The notes under the pieces: generated by a model
Told to the model about the DNA's origin: nothing
The model's database searches: none
Seen by the model: only the letters and a program-made list of their open reading frames with translations
Source: Qipengyuania_C sp046254955
GTDB lineage: Bacteria > Pseudomonadota > Alphaproteobacteria > Sphingomonadales > Sphingomonadaceae
Assembly: GCF_046254955.1 (NCBI RefSeq)
Contig: NZ_JBJXRG010000001.1
Coordinates: 1,736,001-1,800,000, forward strand
Length of the DNA stretch: 64,000 bases
Direction of reading: 5' to 3'
Shown here: positions 52,129 through 62,882 of the stretch, one piece after another
Layout: each line of letters opens with the position of its first letter
Numbering within the stretch: position 1 is the first letter of the stretch
Translations under genes and position numbers: made by a program

Positions 52129-52706
52129 TTCTTGCGGCTTCCCGGCTTGGTGACTTCGATCGCAGCCAGTTCAGCAGGCAGCTCGTCCTCGGCATAGGTC
52201 GGGAAGGTGATCTCGATTAGCGGATAGAACGGGACTTTGAATCCATGCTCGCCTGCGGAGCGGTCTACCAACGAAGCCATGGCAATCACTTCGCCACCTT
52301 CGCCTTTAACTGCCTTCATCGCTTCGCGGCTGGAAAGACCTGTGGTCACCACGTCCTCGACCAGCAGCACTTTCGCGCCTTCATCCAGCGCGAATCCCCG
52401 CCGCAACTCGAATGTACCCTCGGGCCGCTCGAGAAAGATCGCATCCTTGTTGAGTGCGCGGCCGACTTCGTGGCCAATAATCAGTCCGCCCATTGCCGGG
52501 GAGACCACCATATCGATACCGTTTCGCAGCTCTCGTGGTATTTTCTGCACGATTGCCCTCGCCATTCGCCCGGCGCGCTCTGGATTCATCAGCACCCGTG
52601 CACACTGCAGGTAGTGCCCGCTATGTCGTCCGGAGGACAATTTGAAATGTCCTTCGAGCAGGGCGTCGCAGTTACGGAATTCGGAGAGTATTTCATCGTC
52701 AGTCAT
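52125..52706 (-). CDS. pyrE: Orotate phosphoribosyltransferase
   Basis: Adds ribose phosphate to orotate in pyrimidine synthesis. The 193-residue product has LSSGRHSGHYLQCARV, the flexible loop and the PRPP motif VLLVEDVVTTGLSSREA. It leads a six-gene leftward operon. The divergent gap to ctaC is 207 bases and must contain its promoter, which I could not pick out. Confidence 0.95.
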   Translation of the reverse strand: MTDDEILSEFRNCDALLEGHFKLSSGRHSGHYLQCARVLMNPERAGRMARAIVQKIPRELRNGIDMVVSPAMGGLIIGHEVGRALNKDAIFLERPEGTFELRRGFALDEGAKVLLVEDVVTTGLSSREAMKAVKGEGGEVIAMASLVDRSAGEHGFKVPFYPLIEITFPTYAEDELPAELAAIEVTKPGSRKN

Positions 52707-52781
52707 GTTGGAATCGTGAGAACCTTTGTCTGTGTCGCAAGCATTGCATCAGCACTTGCACATTTTTCTCCCTAGAAGCGC

Positions 52782-52810
52782 TTGAGGCATGGGGCAAGCG
52801 CGCCTATAGG
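52782..52810 (+). promoter_or_regulatory. Probable promoter for the cytochrome c oxidase operon
   Basis: TTGAGG (52782-52787) and TATAGG (52805-52810) are spaced by 17 bases, each matching consensus at 4 of 6 positions. The predicted leader before ctaC is about 97 bases. The same TATAGG text occurs upstream of purS. Confidence 0.5.
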
Positions 52811-52913
52811 GCAGCCCAAACTGACCTCCCTCAGGGGGTTTCCGGTCGGCGCATGTCGTTCTTTTGACGGATGCAACGGCCCCGACAACTGAAAAGCGGA
52901 AAGCGTCGATCTG

Positions 52914-53891
52914 ATGAATTTCGGTCTAACACGAAACCTCCTGCGACACCGTGCGGTGGCGCTCCTCGCCACACTGGCCATAGCCATCATGCTGGCACTT
53001 GTGCCACGGGCTTCTTTTGCTCAGGATGAAGCAGCACCGGTGGAAGATGTCGCGACCGAGTCGGCATACACCCCGATGGCTCCCACGCCTGGAAAAGGCA
53101 TGCCGGTCGATCGTGGACTTAGCTTCCAGGACCAGTATTCGGATGACGGCGCCTATGCGTTGTGGATGCACGATGCGATCCTGCTACCGATCATCACATT
53201 AATCAGCTTGTTCGTGCTCGCGCTGCTGCTTTGGGTGGTGGTCAAGTACCGGCGCAAGGCGAATCCCACGCCTTCGAAAACCACGCACAATACGCTTATC
53301 GAAGTGGTGTGGACCGTTATTCCGGCGCTGATTCTCGCCGCGATCGCATTCCCGTCGCTCACGCTTCTGGCGCGGCAATATGAAGTGCCGCCCGCCAATG
53401 CAGTGACGGTCAAGATCACCGGCTACCAGTGGTATTGGGGCTACGAATATCCCGACAATGGCGTCGGCGAATTCGTATCGAACATGCTGCCGGAAGGTGA
53501 AGCGCTGGCCAATGGTGAGCCGCCTCAGCTGGCGGTTGATAACCGTCTGGTCGTCCCCGCTGGTGTTCCGCTTCGTATGCAGGTTACTGCTGCCGACGTG
53601 ATCCATGCATTTGCCGTTCCGGCGCTGTGGTTCAAGATTGACGCGGTTCCAGGCAAGCTTAACGAACGGCTGCTGACCATCAACGAACCGGGCGTCTATT
53701 ACGGCCAGTGTTCAGAATTGTGCGGTGCACGGCACGGCTATATGCCGATTGCGGTCGAGGCACTGCCCATCGACCAATGGGAAGCGTGGGTGCGTTCGCA
53801 AGGCGGCACAGTGGGTGAAGAAGCAGAAGTCGATGCGGCTGCCGAAACCACCGAAGATGGCGAAGCCGTCGTCGAAGCCGAAGCCGCCTGA
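52914..53891 (+). CDS. ctaC: Cytochrome c oxidase subunit II
   Basis: Receives electrons from cytochrome c through the binuclear CuA centre. The 325-residue product has a signal peptide (to ASFAQ), two membrane helices (about 88-110 and 130-150) and a periplasmic cupredoxin domain. The CuA ligands are His231, and Cys266, Cys270, His274 and Met277 in CSELCGARHGYM. A 35-residue acidic Glu/Ala tail ends it. No heme c motif, so it is a plain aa3 type. First gene of the operon. Confidence 0.97.
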   Translation: MNFGLTRNLLRHRAVALLATLAIAIMLALVPRASFAQDEAAPVEDVATESAYTPMAPTPGKGMPVDRGLSFQDQYSDDGAYALWMHDAILLPIITLISLFVLALLLWVVVKYRRKANPTPSKTTHNTLIEVVWTVIPALILAAIAFPSLTLLARQYEVPPANAVTVKITGYQWYWGYEYPDNGVGEFVSNMLPEGEALANGEPPQLAVDNRLVVPAGVPLRMQVTAADVIHAFAVPALWFKIDAVPGKLNERLLTINEPGVYYGQCSELCGARHGYMPIAVEALPIDQWEAWVRSQGGTVGEEAEVDAAAETTEDGEAVVEAEAA

Positions 53892-53922
53892 GATAAGAAT
53901 TTAGGACAGTAGAGTAACAGCC

Positions 53923-55638
<1,716 letters not shown>

Positions 55639-55656
55639 CCGGTCAGGTCATAAGCA

Positions 55657-55697
55657 AACATCCGGCCGGTCCTGAAAAGGGCTGGCCGTTTGTTTTT
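55657..55697 (+). terminator. Terminator-like hairpin after ctaD
   Basis: AAAC and GGCCGGTCC pair with GGGCTGGCC and GTTT around a 6-base loop, with two G-U pairs, followed by GTTTGTTTTT. It may end or attenuate transcription between ctaD and the downstream genes of the operon. Confidence 0.6.
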
Positions 55698-55710
55698 GAG
55701 GAGGTCGACG

Positions 55711-56670
55711 ATGCCTGAGATGCGCCGGATAGACGTTGGCGAAATCAGCCTGCGCTGCGCCATAGAAGGTGAGGGTCCTCTGGCCATCCTCGTCCACGGC
55801 TTTCCCGAGAGCTGGTATTCCTGGCGCCACCAGCTCGGCCCCATAGCCGAAGCGGGTTTCACCGCCTGCGCGATCGATGTGCGCGGCTATGGCGGCTCGG
55901 ACAAACCGCATCCGGTCGAAGCCTATGCGATGGAGCAGATCGTCGGCGACCTGGTGGGGCTGCGCAAATCGCTGTCACCCGATGAACCGGCTATGCTGAT
56001 CGGGCATGACTGGGGCGCGCCGATTGTCTGGAACTCGACACTGACCAATCCTGAGCATTTCCGGGCCGTGTGCGGCATGTCGGTGCCATATAGCGGGGTG
56101 CCGGAGCGCCCGTTTACAGACATCTTCAAGGAGCTTTTCACCGACAACGGACTATTCTTCTATCAGGAATATTTCCAGGAACCTGGCGTCGCCGAGGCCG
56201 AAGCCGAGGACGATCCGCGCGATTGGGTTGCCCGCATGATGTATTCGATCTCGGGCGACGTGCCGGAAGGTGATTACTGGATGAAACCCTATGGAGCGAC
56301 ATTCCTGCAAGGTTTGCCCGATCCGCAGCCCGTTCCTTGGCTGAGTGAAGAAGACCTTGATTATTACGAAGGCGAATTCAAGCAATCGGGCTTTCGTGGC
56401 CCGCTCAACCGCTATCGTAATCACGTCGCCGACTACGAGTGGTTACAAGGCTGGAAGGACGAGAAGATCGAGCGCCCGATGCTGTTCATCGGCGGTTCGC
56501 GCGATCCGGCGACTTTCCTGTTTGGCGGTGCGCCCGATCCAGTGGCTCTGATGCGCCAGCACGCAACGAATGTCGAAGGACATGTCCTAGACGGCGTCGG
56601 CCACTGGATTCAGCAGGAACGACCCGATGAGGTCAACCGCCTGCTTATCGACTGGCTAATGCGACTCTAG
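55711..56670 (+). CDS. Alpha/beta hydrolase, epoxide-hydrolase-like
   Basis: A 319-residue hydrolase with the oxyanion motif HGFPESWYSWRHQ and the nucleophile elbow GHDWGAPIVW, where Asp replaces Ser as in epoxide hydrolases and haloalkane dehalogenases. The catalytic His is in GVGHWIQQERPDEVN, and a cap domain carries a tyrosine-rich stretch. GAGGAGG precedes the ATG at 55711. It sits inside the oxidase operon between ctaD and ctaB, where it has no known role. Confidence 0.9.
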   Translation: MPEMRRIDVGEISLRCAIEGEGPLAILVHGFPESWYSWRHQLGPIAEAGFTACAIDVRGYGGSDKPHPVEAYAMEQIVGDLVGLRKSLSPDEPAMLIGHDWGAPIVWNSTLTNPEHFRAVCGMSVPYSGVPERPFTDIFKELFTDNGLFFYQEYFQEPGVAEAEAEDDPRDWVARMMYSISGDVPEGDYWMKPYGATFLQGLPDPQPVPWLSEEDLDYYEGEFKQSGFRGPLNRYRNHVADYEWLQGWKDEKIERPMLFIGGSRDPATFLFGGAPDPVALMRQHATNVEGHVLDGVGHWIQQERPDEVNRLLIDWLMRL

Positions 56671-56678
56671 CGGCCTAT

Positions 56679-57608
56679 ATGACTGCCAACGCCATGACCC
56701 AGCCCGCCACCGCAACTCTTCCCGCCGATTGGCGCGATTTTTTCGCCCTGACCAAGCCGCGCGTGATGAGCCTCGTGATCTTCACCGGACTTTGCGGATT
56801 GCTGGCGGCGCCGGGCAGCATCAACCCCGTGATCGGCTTTACCGCAATCCTGTGCATCGCATTGGGCGCAGGCGGCGCGGCGACGCTCAACCAGTGGTTC
56901 GAAGCCGATATCGATGCGGGCATGAAGCGCACCGCTCAGCGCCCGATCCCCGCTGGCCGTCTCCAGCGTACCGACGCGCGCGATTTCGGCATACTTTTGT
57001 CGGTGACCTCGGTCGGTATCATGGGTTTGGCGGTTCACTGGCTGGCAGCCGGTATTCTCGCACTTTCTATCGTCTATTACGCGGTTATCTACACCATATG
57101 GCTGAAACCGCGCACGCCGCAGAATATCGTCATTGGCGGCGGGGCAGGGGCGTTCCCGCCGTTGATCGGCTGGATTGCGGTGACGGGCGAAATCACGCTG
57201 ATGCCCGTTCTGCTGTTCGCGATTATTTTCATGTGGACCCCGCCGCATTTCTGGGCGCTCGCACTGTTCGTACAGACTGATTATGCCAAGGTGGGGATAC
57301 CGATGATGCCGGTGGTGAAGGGCGAACGCTCAACTCGCCGCCAGATCCTGATCTATGCGATCCTGCTGGCACCCGTTGCCGTGGCACCGTGGCTTATCGG
57401 TGGGACCGCAGCGGTCTATGGCATTGGGGCGCTGATCTTGTCGCTTGCTTTCATCGCGTTATCAATTCCGGTCGCCATGCGTGACGCCGGCGAAGACGAC
57501 ATAATGAAACCGGAGAAGAAGCTGTTCGCCTTCAGCATACTTTACCTCTTCGCCCTGTTTGCGTTGCTGGTGATCGACCGGGTAATGGCGCAGTATGGAT
57601 TGATCTGA
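56679..57608 (+). CDS. ctaB: Protoheme IX farnesyltransferase
   Basis: Makes heme O, the precursor of heme A for the oxidase. The 309-residue UbiA-family membrane protein starts with a soluble segment, then FFALTKPRVMSLVIF, the prenyl-diphosphate-binding NQWFEADIDAGMKRTAQRPIPAG and the second acidic loop FVQTDYAKVGIPMMPVVKGE. About nine hydrophobic helices are visible. Its stop shares one base with the next start (TGATG). Confidence 0.96.
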   Translation: MTANAMTQPATATLPADWRDFFALTKPRVMSLVIFTGLCGLLAAPGSINPVIGFTAILCIALGAGGAATLNQWFEADIDAGMKRTAQRPIPAGRLQRTDARDFGILLSVTSVGIMGLAVHWLAAGILALSIVYYAVIYTIWLKPRTPQNIVIGGGAGAFPPLIGWIAVTGEITLMPVLLFAIIFMWTPPHFWALALFVQTDYAKVGIPMMPVVKGERSTRRQILIYAILLAPVAVAPWLIGGTAAVYGIGALILSLAFIALSIPVAMRDAGEDDIMKPEKKLFAFSILYLFALFALLVIDRVMAQYGLI

Positions 57609-57733
57609 TGACACCTGAAGAAGAAACCGAACTCAAGCGCCGCCAGAAGAGCCGCAACCTCGTGGTTGGCGGCGTGCTGCTGTTTTTTGTTGTGCTGTTC
57701 TACGCGATCACCATCGTGAGGATGGGAGACTGA
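57608..57733 (+). CDS. Small CoxF-like oxidase operon protein
   Basis: A 41-residue peptide, missed by length cut-offs, lying between ctaB and ctaG. A basic N-terminal helix (EEETELKRRQKSRN) is followed by one membrane helix (VVGGVLLFFVVLFYAITIV). A small protein of this form (often labelled CoxF) holds the same place in many alphaproteobacterial oxidase operons and is thought to aid assembly. The one-base overlap with ctaB supports expression. Confidence 0.85.
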   Translation: MTPEEETELKRRQKSRNLVVGGVLLFFVVLFYAITIVRMGD

Positions 57734-57737
57734 CGCG

Positions 57738-58310
57738 GTGAGCACGGCAACCCTCGATCAGCGCAATACCCGCACCGCAATTTATGCCTTTCTTGGCGCG
57801 CTCGCGATGCTCGGGCTCGGTTATGCCGCCGTGCCGCTCTACGATCTCTTCTGCCGCGTGACCGGCTTCGGCGGGACGACGCAGCAAGCGAGCGGTGCCG
57901 AGGCGGATCTCGCCGCGAGCATAGCTGCCAGCGCGGGCACACGTCCGATTTCGATCCGCTTTGATGCTTCCACCGCGCGCGATGTGCCGTGGACCTTCGA
58001 GCCCGCTCAAATCACCGACACCGTCCAGATCGGCGTGCGTGATATGGCATTCTATACCGCACGCAACGACAGTTCGATTCCAATCACCGGGACCGCGACA
58101 TTCAATGTCGAGCCGGAGTATGCCGGGCGCTATTTCAACAAGATCCAGTGCTTCTGCTTCACCGAACAGATGCTGCAGCCGGGCGAGCAAATCCGCATGC
58201 CGGTGCTCTATTTCGTCGATCCGGCGATCCTCGACGATGAGAACGCCAAGGATCTGGAGCAGATCACTCTGAGCTATACTTTCCACCGCAGCGATACTCC
58301 AACCTCGTAA
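57738..58310 (+). CDS. ctaG: Cytochrome c oxidase assembly protein CtaG/Cox11
   Basis: Delivers copper to the CuB site of subunit I. The 190-residue product has one N-terminal membrane helix and a periplasmic immunoglobulin-like domain with the copper motif KIQCFCFTEQML. It starts at GTG 4 bases after the CoxF-like stop. Confidence 0.95.
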   Translation: MSTATLDQRNTRTAIYAFLGALAMLGLGYAAVPLYDLFCRVTGFGGTTQQASGAEADLAASIAASAGTRPISIRFDASTARDVPWTFEPAQITDTVQIGVRDMAFYTARNDSSIPITGTATFNVEPEYAGRYFNKIQCFCFTEQMLQPGEQIRMPVLYFVDPAILDDENAKDLEQITLSYTFHRSDTPTS

Positions 58311-58375
58311 CCCTCTGGACCTCGCGCGCCGGGGCTATTAAGGGCAGCGCAAACTTACCAACGGGATCCGATTTC

Positions 58376-59236
58376 ATGGCCGGCAACGTTAATCACGATT
58401 ATCATATTCTCGAACCAGACATCTGGCCGCTGATCGGCGCGACCGCTGCGGTGACTTTCACCACCGGCATGGTGCTGATGATGCACGAAATGCCAAGCTG
58501 GCCGATCGTGCTGGGCCTCGGGATCATGGGTCTTATCGCAACGTTCTTTGCCTGGTTCTCGAATGTCGTGAAGGAAGCCGAAGGCGGCGATCACACACCG
58601 GTTGTCCAGCTTCATATGCGTTACGGCATGATCCTGTTCATCGCGTCGGAAGTGATGTTTTTCGTCGGCTGGTTCTGGGCCTTCTTCGACTTCTCATTGT
58701 TCCCCGCGCCACTCGAAGTGGTCGACGGGGTGACGCAAAGCCTCTTCGGACAGGATGGCGAAGCCGCGGCCCGTCAGTTCCCACAGCAAGGAATCGTGGT
58801 TCTCGACGCGTTCAAGCTCCCGCTGCTCAACACGCTGATCCTGCTGTGCTCGGGCACGACCGTGACCTGGGCGCACCATTCGCTGATACATGGCGACCGC
58901 GAGGGGCTCAAGAAGGGCCTCTGGCTGACGATCGCGCTGGGCGTATTGTTCACCTGCATCCAGGCTTATGAGTACAGCCACGCACCATTCCCATTCGGCC
59001 AGAATACCTATGGTTCGGCCTTCTACATGGCGACTGGTTTCCACGGCTTCCACGTGCTCATCGGCACAATCTTCCTGATCGTCTGCCTCGTGCGTACCTA
59101 CAAGGGCCACTTCACGCCCAAGCAACACTTCGGCTTCGAAGCGGCTGCCTGGTACTGGCACTTCGTTGACGTGGTGTGGCTGTTCCTGTTCGTCGCTATC
59201 TATGTCTGGGGCGGCTGGGGCGCTCCCAGCATCTAG
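58376..59236 (+). CDS. ctaE: Cytochrome c oxidase subunit III
   Basis: Seven-helix structural subunit that protects proton uptake into subunit I. The 286-residue product has HDYHILEPDIWPL-like text at the N-terminus, FIASEVMFFVGWFWAFF, QAYEYSHAPF, TGFHGFHVLIGTIFL and the C-terminal AAWYWHFVDVVWLFLFVAIYVWGG, all diagnostic. It lies 65 bases after ctaG. Confidence 0.97.
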   Translation: MAGNVNHDYHILEPDIWPLIGATAAVTFTTGMVLMMHEMPSWPIVLGLGIMGLIATFFAWFSNVVKEAEGGDHTPVVQLHMRYGMILFIASEVMFFVGWFWAFFDFSLFPAPLEVVDGVTQSLFGQDGEAAARQFPQQGIVVLDAFKLPLLNTLILLCSGTTVTWAHHSLIHGDREGLKKGLWLTIALGVLFTCIQAYEYSHAPFPFGQNTYGSAFYMATGFHGFHVLIGTIFLIVCLVRTYKGHFTPKQHFGFEAAAWYWHFVDVVWLFLFVAIYVWGGWGAPSI

Positions 59237-59242
59237 GAAGCT

Positions 59243-59827
59243 GTGTCGGCTGACATGCCGCGCATTCCAATCATCCCGACAATCGTGGTCGCCGCAGCCG
59301 TGGCGACCATGATAGCGCTTGGCATCTGGCAACTGGGCCGGGCCGAGGAGAAGGAAGCGCTGATTGCGCGGGCCGAGCAATCGCTTGCCATGAGTTCCGA
59401 TGTGCAGTGGCCGAAAGGCGAGGCAGAGGTCGAAAGCGCGCTCTATCGCCATACGCGGCTGGTCTGCGCCAGTGTGGCTGCGATTGATGCAAGAGGTGGA
59501 CGGAGCCGCGAAGGCGAGACTGGTTGGCTTCATTCGGCACAATGCACTACTAAGGATGGTGACCTGATTACCGTCGTGCTTGGCTGGTCACGTAGGCCCG
59601 TACCGGTTTCCTACGATGGAGGCGAAGTCATGGGCATTATTGCGCCTGGCCCGCGGATTGTTGCGAGCCCGCCTGTCGCCGGTCTAAAGGATGCTGCTCT
59701 TCCCGATCCGCGCGACCTCCCCAACAACCACTTGGCCTATGCTGGGCAGTGGTTCTTTTTCGCATTGACCGCGCTGGTGATCTACGTCCTGGCGTTGCGG
59801 CGGAGGCGACGGACTTCGCAGGGCTAA
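59243..59827 (+). CDS. SURF1 family oxidase assembly protein
   Basis: Two helices at the ends (about residues 7-25 and 170-187) flank a periplasmic domain, the SURF1 layout. The opening LGIWQLGRAEEKEALI is the family signature. SURF1 proteins assist heme a insertion. At 194 residues it is a little shorter than most. GTG start, 6 bases after ctaE. Confidence 0.88.
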   Translation: MSADMPRIPIIPTIVVAAAVATMIALGIWQLGRAEEKEALIARAEQSLAMSSDVQWPKGEAEVESALYRHTRLVCASVAAIDARGGRSREGETGWLHSAQCTTKDGDLITVVLGWSRRPVPVSYDGGEVMGIIAPGPRIVASPPVAGLKDAALPDPRDLPNNHLAYAGQWFFFALTALVIYVLALRRRRRTSQG

Positions 59828-59877
59828 AGCCGCTCTTGCTTGCTCCTTGCGCCGTGCACGGCTAACCGCCGCCCATC

Positions 59878-61290
59878 ATGGAATATGTCTCGACCCGTGG
59901 CAGCGCCCAAGAAAATGGTTCGGCGCTCGATTTCGAAGGCGCTACGCTCGCTGGTCTTGCGCCCGATGGCGGCCTTTTCCTGCCGTCCGAATGGCCGCAA
60001 TTCAGTGCGGATGAGATCGCAGCGATGGCGGGGCTGTCTTATGTCGAACTGGCCACACGCGTCATCACGCCTTTCGTCGGTGATTGCCTCAGTGAAAACG
60101 AAGTCCGCGCGCTGTGCGATCAGGCCTATGGCCGGTTCTCGCACGCTGCAGTCACCCCACTCAAGCAGCTCGACGAGCAGCAATGGCTGTTGGAATTGTT
60201 CCACGGACCGACTCTAGCGTTCAAGGATGTCGCACTGCAATTGCTCGGCCTGCTATTCGAGAAATTTCTCTCACGGCGCGAGGATCACCTGACGATTGTC
60301 GGCGCGACCAGTGGTGATACCGGATCGGCTGCCATCGACGCTGTCGCGGGACGCGAGAAGATCGATATCTTCATGCTCCATCCCAAAGGGCGGGTGAGCG
60401 ATGTCCAGCGCCGTCAAATGACCACAGTACGCGCGCCCAATGTGCACAACATCGCCATCGAAGGCAGCTTTGACGATGCGCAGGCGATGGTGAAGCGAAT
60501 GTTCCGCGACGTGGCCATGACCAGCCGTTTCCACATCAGTGCGGTCAATTCGATCAATTGGGCGCGGTTGGTGGCGCAAGTGGTCTATTACTTCGCTTCG
60601 GCGGTGCAGCTCGGGGCGCCGCATCGCAAAGTCGCCTTCAGCGTGCCGACGGGCAATTTTGGCGATGTCTTTGCCGGATATGTTGCCGCGAAAATGGGAC
60701 TGCCGATCGAACAGCTGATCGTCGCAACAAATATCAACGATATCCTCCACCGCGCGTTGTCGAGCGGTGACTATTCGGCGGGTACCGTCACGCCCACTGC
60801 CGCGCCTTCGATGGATATACAGGTCAGCTCGAATTTCGAGCGCTTGCTGTTTGATGTGGGCGGCCGAGATGGACAGGCTTTGGCGGCGCAGATGCATGGC
60901 TTCGAAGAGACAAAGGCAATGCAGCTCACCAATGCGCAGCGCGAAGGTGCGTCGGGCCTCTTCACCAGTACACGCTGTGATCCGGATGAGATGTCACGGG
61001 CGATGCGTTGGGCGTGCGAGGCGAGCGGCGAGCTTATCGACCCGCATACCGCTATCGGTCTCCATGCGGCGCGCAGTACCGCGATCGATCCTGCGATCCC
61101 GATCATCACGCTGGCGACGGCGCATCCTGCCAAGTTTCCCGACGCGGTCGAGCGCGCAACAGGCCTGCGTCCCTCGCTACCTGCGCGCGTGGGCGACCTG
61201 TTTTCGCGCGAAGAAAGCTACACTGAATTGCCCGGTGACTATGATGCGGTGGCGAAGTTCGTCGAGAGCTACGCCACGCCGGTTGCCTGA
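59878..61290 (+). CDS. thrC: Threonine synthase
   Basis: PLP enzyme that makes threonine from O-phosphohomoserine. The 470-residue product has YVSTRGSAQ at the start, the PLP lysine in HGPTLAFKDVALQLLG, SGDTGSAAIDAVAG, and the phosphate-binding AFSVPTGNFGDVFAGYVA. Its length fits the long proteobacterial/fungal type. The stop shares one base with the next start. Confidence 0.96.
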   Translation: MEYVSTRGSAQENGSALDFEGATLAGLAPDGGLFLPSEWPQFSADEIAAMAGLSYVELATRVITPFVGDCLSENEVRALCDQAYGRFSHAAVTPLKQLDEQQWLLELFHGPTLAFKDVALQLLGLLFEKFLSRREDHLTIVGATSGDTGSAAIDAVAGREKIDIFMLHPKGRVSDVQRRQMTTVRAPNVHNIAIEGSFDDAQAMVKRMFRDVAMTSRFHISAVNSINWARLVAQVVYYFASAVQLGAPHRKVAFSVPTGNFGDVFAGYVAAKMGLPIEQLIVATNINDILHRALSSGDYSAGTVTPTAAPSMDIQVSSNFERLLFDVGGRDGQALAAQMHGFEETKAMQLTNAQREGASGLFTSTRCDPDEMSRAMRWACEASGELIDPHTAIGLHAARSTAIDPAIPIITLATAHPAKFPDAVERATGLRPSLPARVGDLFSREESYTELPGDYDAVAKFVESYATPVA

Positions 61291-62183
61291 TGGCGACGCT
61301 GGTTACTCAGGCGCGGTTGCTCGCGGGCGAGGGCTGGAAAAGCTATCGCCTGCTCGACAGCGGCAATGGCCGCAAGTTCGAGCAGTACGGGCTCCGTCGC
61401 TTTATCCGTCCCGAGCCACAGGCGATGTGGTCGCCGCGCCTTGCCGAATGGAACGCCGATGGCGAATTCGTGCCTGGCTCGGACGACGATGGCGGCGGGC
61501 GCTGGATCTTCGACAATCCTGTTCCCGAAGACGGCTGGCCGCTCGACTGGCGCGACGGCATCCGCTTCAACGCACAGTGTACGCCTTTCCGGCATCTTGG
61601 CTTCTTCCCAGATATGGCTCCGGTATGGGACTGGATGGGCGCGCAATTGGGCGAACGAGATAATGCGCAAACGCTCAACCTGTTCGGATATACCGGCGTC
61701 GGATCGCTCGCGTTGAGCCGTTACGGCAAGGTTACTCACGTCGATGCGAGCAAGAAATCGGTCGCGCAGGCCCGCGAGAATGCAGCGCTGTCCGGCATGG
61801 AGGATCGTCCGATCCGATGGCTGGTCGATGATGCGTCTAAGTTTACCGCGCGCGAGGTAAGGCGCGAAAACCGTTATGACGGGATTATTCTCGATCCCCC
61901 GAAATTCGGACGCGGACCAAAGAATGAAACCTGGCGCTTGGAGGCAGGCTTGCCCGATCTCGTTGCCGATTGCCGCCGACTGTTGGACGAAGAGAGCAGC
62001 TTCCTTTTCCTCACGGTCTACGCGGTGCGGATGAGTAGCCTTTCGCTTGCTGGGCTGCTCAATGAACATTTTGCCGACATGCCCGGTGAGATTGAGCACG
62101 GTGATCTGGCCGTTCGTGAGGATGGTGACGGCGCGCGCCTGCTTCCGACCGCGATCTTCGCGCGCTGGTCCAATCCGCGCTAA
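61290..62183 (+). CDS. Class I SAM-dependent methyltransferase (RlmI/RlmK-like)
   Basis: A 297-residue methyltransferase with motif I LNLFGYTGVGSLAL, an acidic motif II (VTHVDASKKSVAQARENA) and the catalytic DPPKFGRGP. This resembles the C-terminal catalytic domain of rRNA m5C methyltransferases RlmI/RlmO. The N-terminal PUA-like part is short. An rRNA target is likely but not proven. Translationally coupled to thrC by TGATG. Confidence 0.85.
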   Translation: MATLVTQARLLAGEGWKSYRLLDSGNGRKFEQYGLRRFIRPEPQAMWSPRLAEWNADGEFVPGSDDDGGGRWIFDNPVPEDGWPLDWRDGIRFNAQCTPFRHLGFFPDMAPVWDWMGAQLGERDNAQTLNLFGYTGVGSLALSRYGKVTHVDASKKSVAQARENAALSGMEDRPIRWLVDDASKFTAREVRRENRYDGIILDPPKFGRGPKNETWRLEAGLPDLVADCRRLLDEESSFLFLTVYAVRMSSLSLAGLLNEHFADMPGEIEHGDLAVREDGDGARLLPTAIFARWSNPR

Positions 62184-62192
62184 GGGACTGCA

Positions 62193-62564
62193 ATGGCCGA
62201 TTCGCTCACTCTCGAAGTTGCCGATCTTGAAGTTGACGTGCTCACCGGGATTTACTCCGAGGAGACCGGCAAGCCGCAGCCGCTCCGCATCTCGGTTTCC
62301 GCCGAGATGAAGATTGCCGAGCGCTACGACCCGGATACGCCGCTTTCCGAGAGCAAGAATTACATGGACTTGAAATTCGCAGCCTCGGACGCGCTGCCGA
62401 AAGGCGTGCATTTCAAGCTGATCGAGTCGCTCGCCGATCACATCTGCGAGACGCTGCTGGTGCAGGACAAGCGGGTCCAGGCAGTAATGGTCAAGATCGT
62501 CAAACTGGCGATCGCCGAAGCTAATGAGAAGATCGGCATCACCATGCGTCGCGAGAGACGCTGA
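62193..62564 (+). CDS. folB: Dihydroneopterin aldolase family protein
   Basis: A 123-residue FolB-type tunnel-fold protein for folate synthesis. It has EVADLEVDVLTGIYSEETGKPQPLRISV, an NYMDLKFAASDAL segment and LIESLADHICETLL, matching FolB except that some catalytic-loop residues are shifted (the usual Y in the NYxxL region is present). It is followed at once by the small protein gene. Confidence 0.85.
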   Translation: MADSLTLEVADLEVDVLTGIYSEETGKPQPLRISVSAEMKIAERYDPDTPLSESKNYMDLKFAASDALPKGVHFKLIESLADHICETLLVQDKRVQAVMVKIVKLAIAEANEKIGITMRRERR

Positions 62565-62882
62565 ATGGCGGGGCAGGCCGAGCTACGGATCGCAGAACTG
62601 CCCGATAGCGCTCTCGAAGCTGCGGGGGTTTTTCACAGCGAGTGGATCGACAAGATCGCGGATGCGCTCAGCGCAGCAGATGAAGTCGTCATCGTCATGT
62701 CGGACGCAACCTACGATCATGACGACTGGCGCCGGTCGGCAGCGCGGGATCTCGCTCGTGCCAACGCTCCCAAGCGGGTGAATGTCGTCGCGGGTAGCGA
62801 CGAGGCGGCGATCGCCGCTACGCTATCCTATCTGGCAGGTGCTCCCGGTGTGACAGGGCAATACCTCAAGACCCATGGATAA
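62565..62882 (+). CDS. Small conserved protein, unknown function (Rossmann-like)
   Basis: A 105-residue protein that starts right after the folB stop. Its layout is alternating alpha/beta (DEVVIVMSDATYDHDDWRRSAARDLARAN, then KRVNVVAGSDEAAIAATLSYL) with an Asp/His-rich turn. I recognise no named family, though its position between folB and moaA suggests a conserved, co-transcribed gene. It overlaps moaA by 8 bases. Confidence 0.65.
   Translation: MAGQAELRIAELPDSALEAAGVFHSEWIDKIADALSAADEVVIVMSDATYDHDDWRRSAARDLARANAPKRVNVVAGSDEAAIAATLSYLAGAPGVTGQYLKTHG

Noticed and set aside
61269..62441. 390-codon open frame antisense to the methyltransferase and folB
   Set aside because: It spans two well-supported genes on the other strand and has no recognisable domain; a shadow of codon bias.
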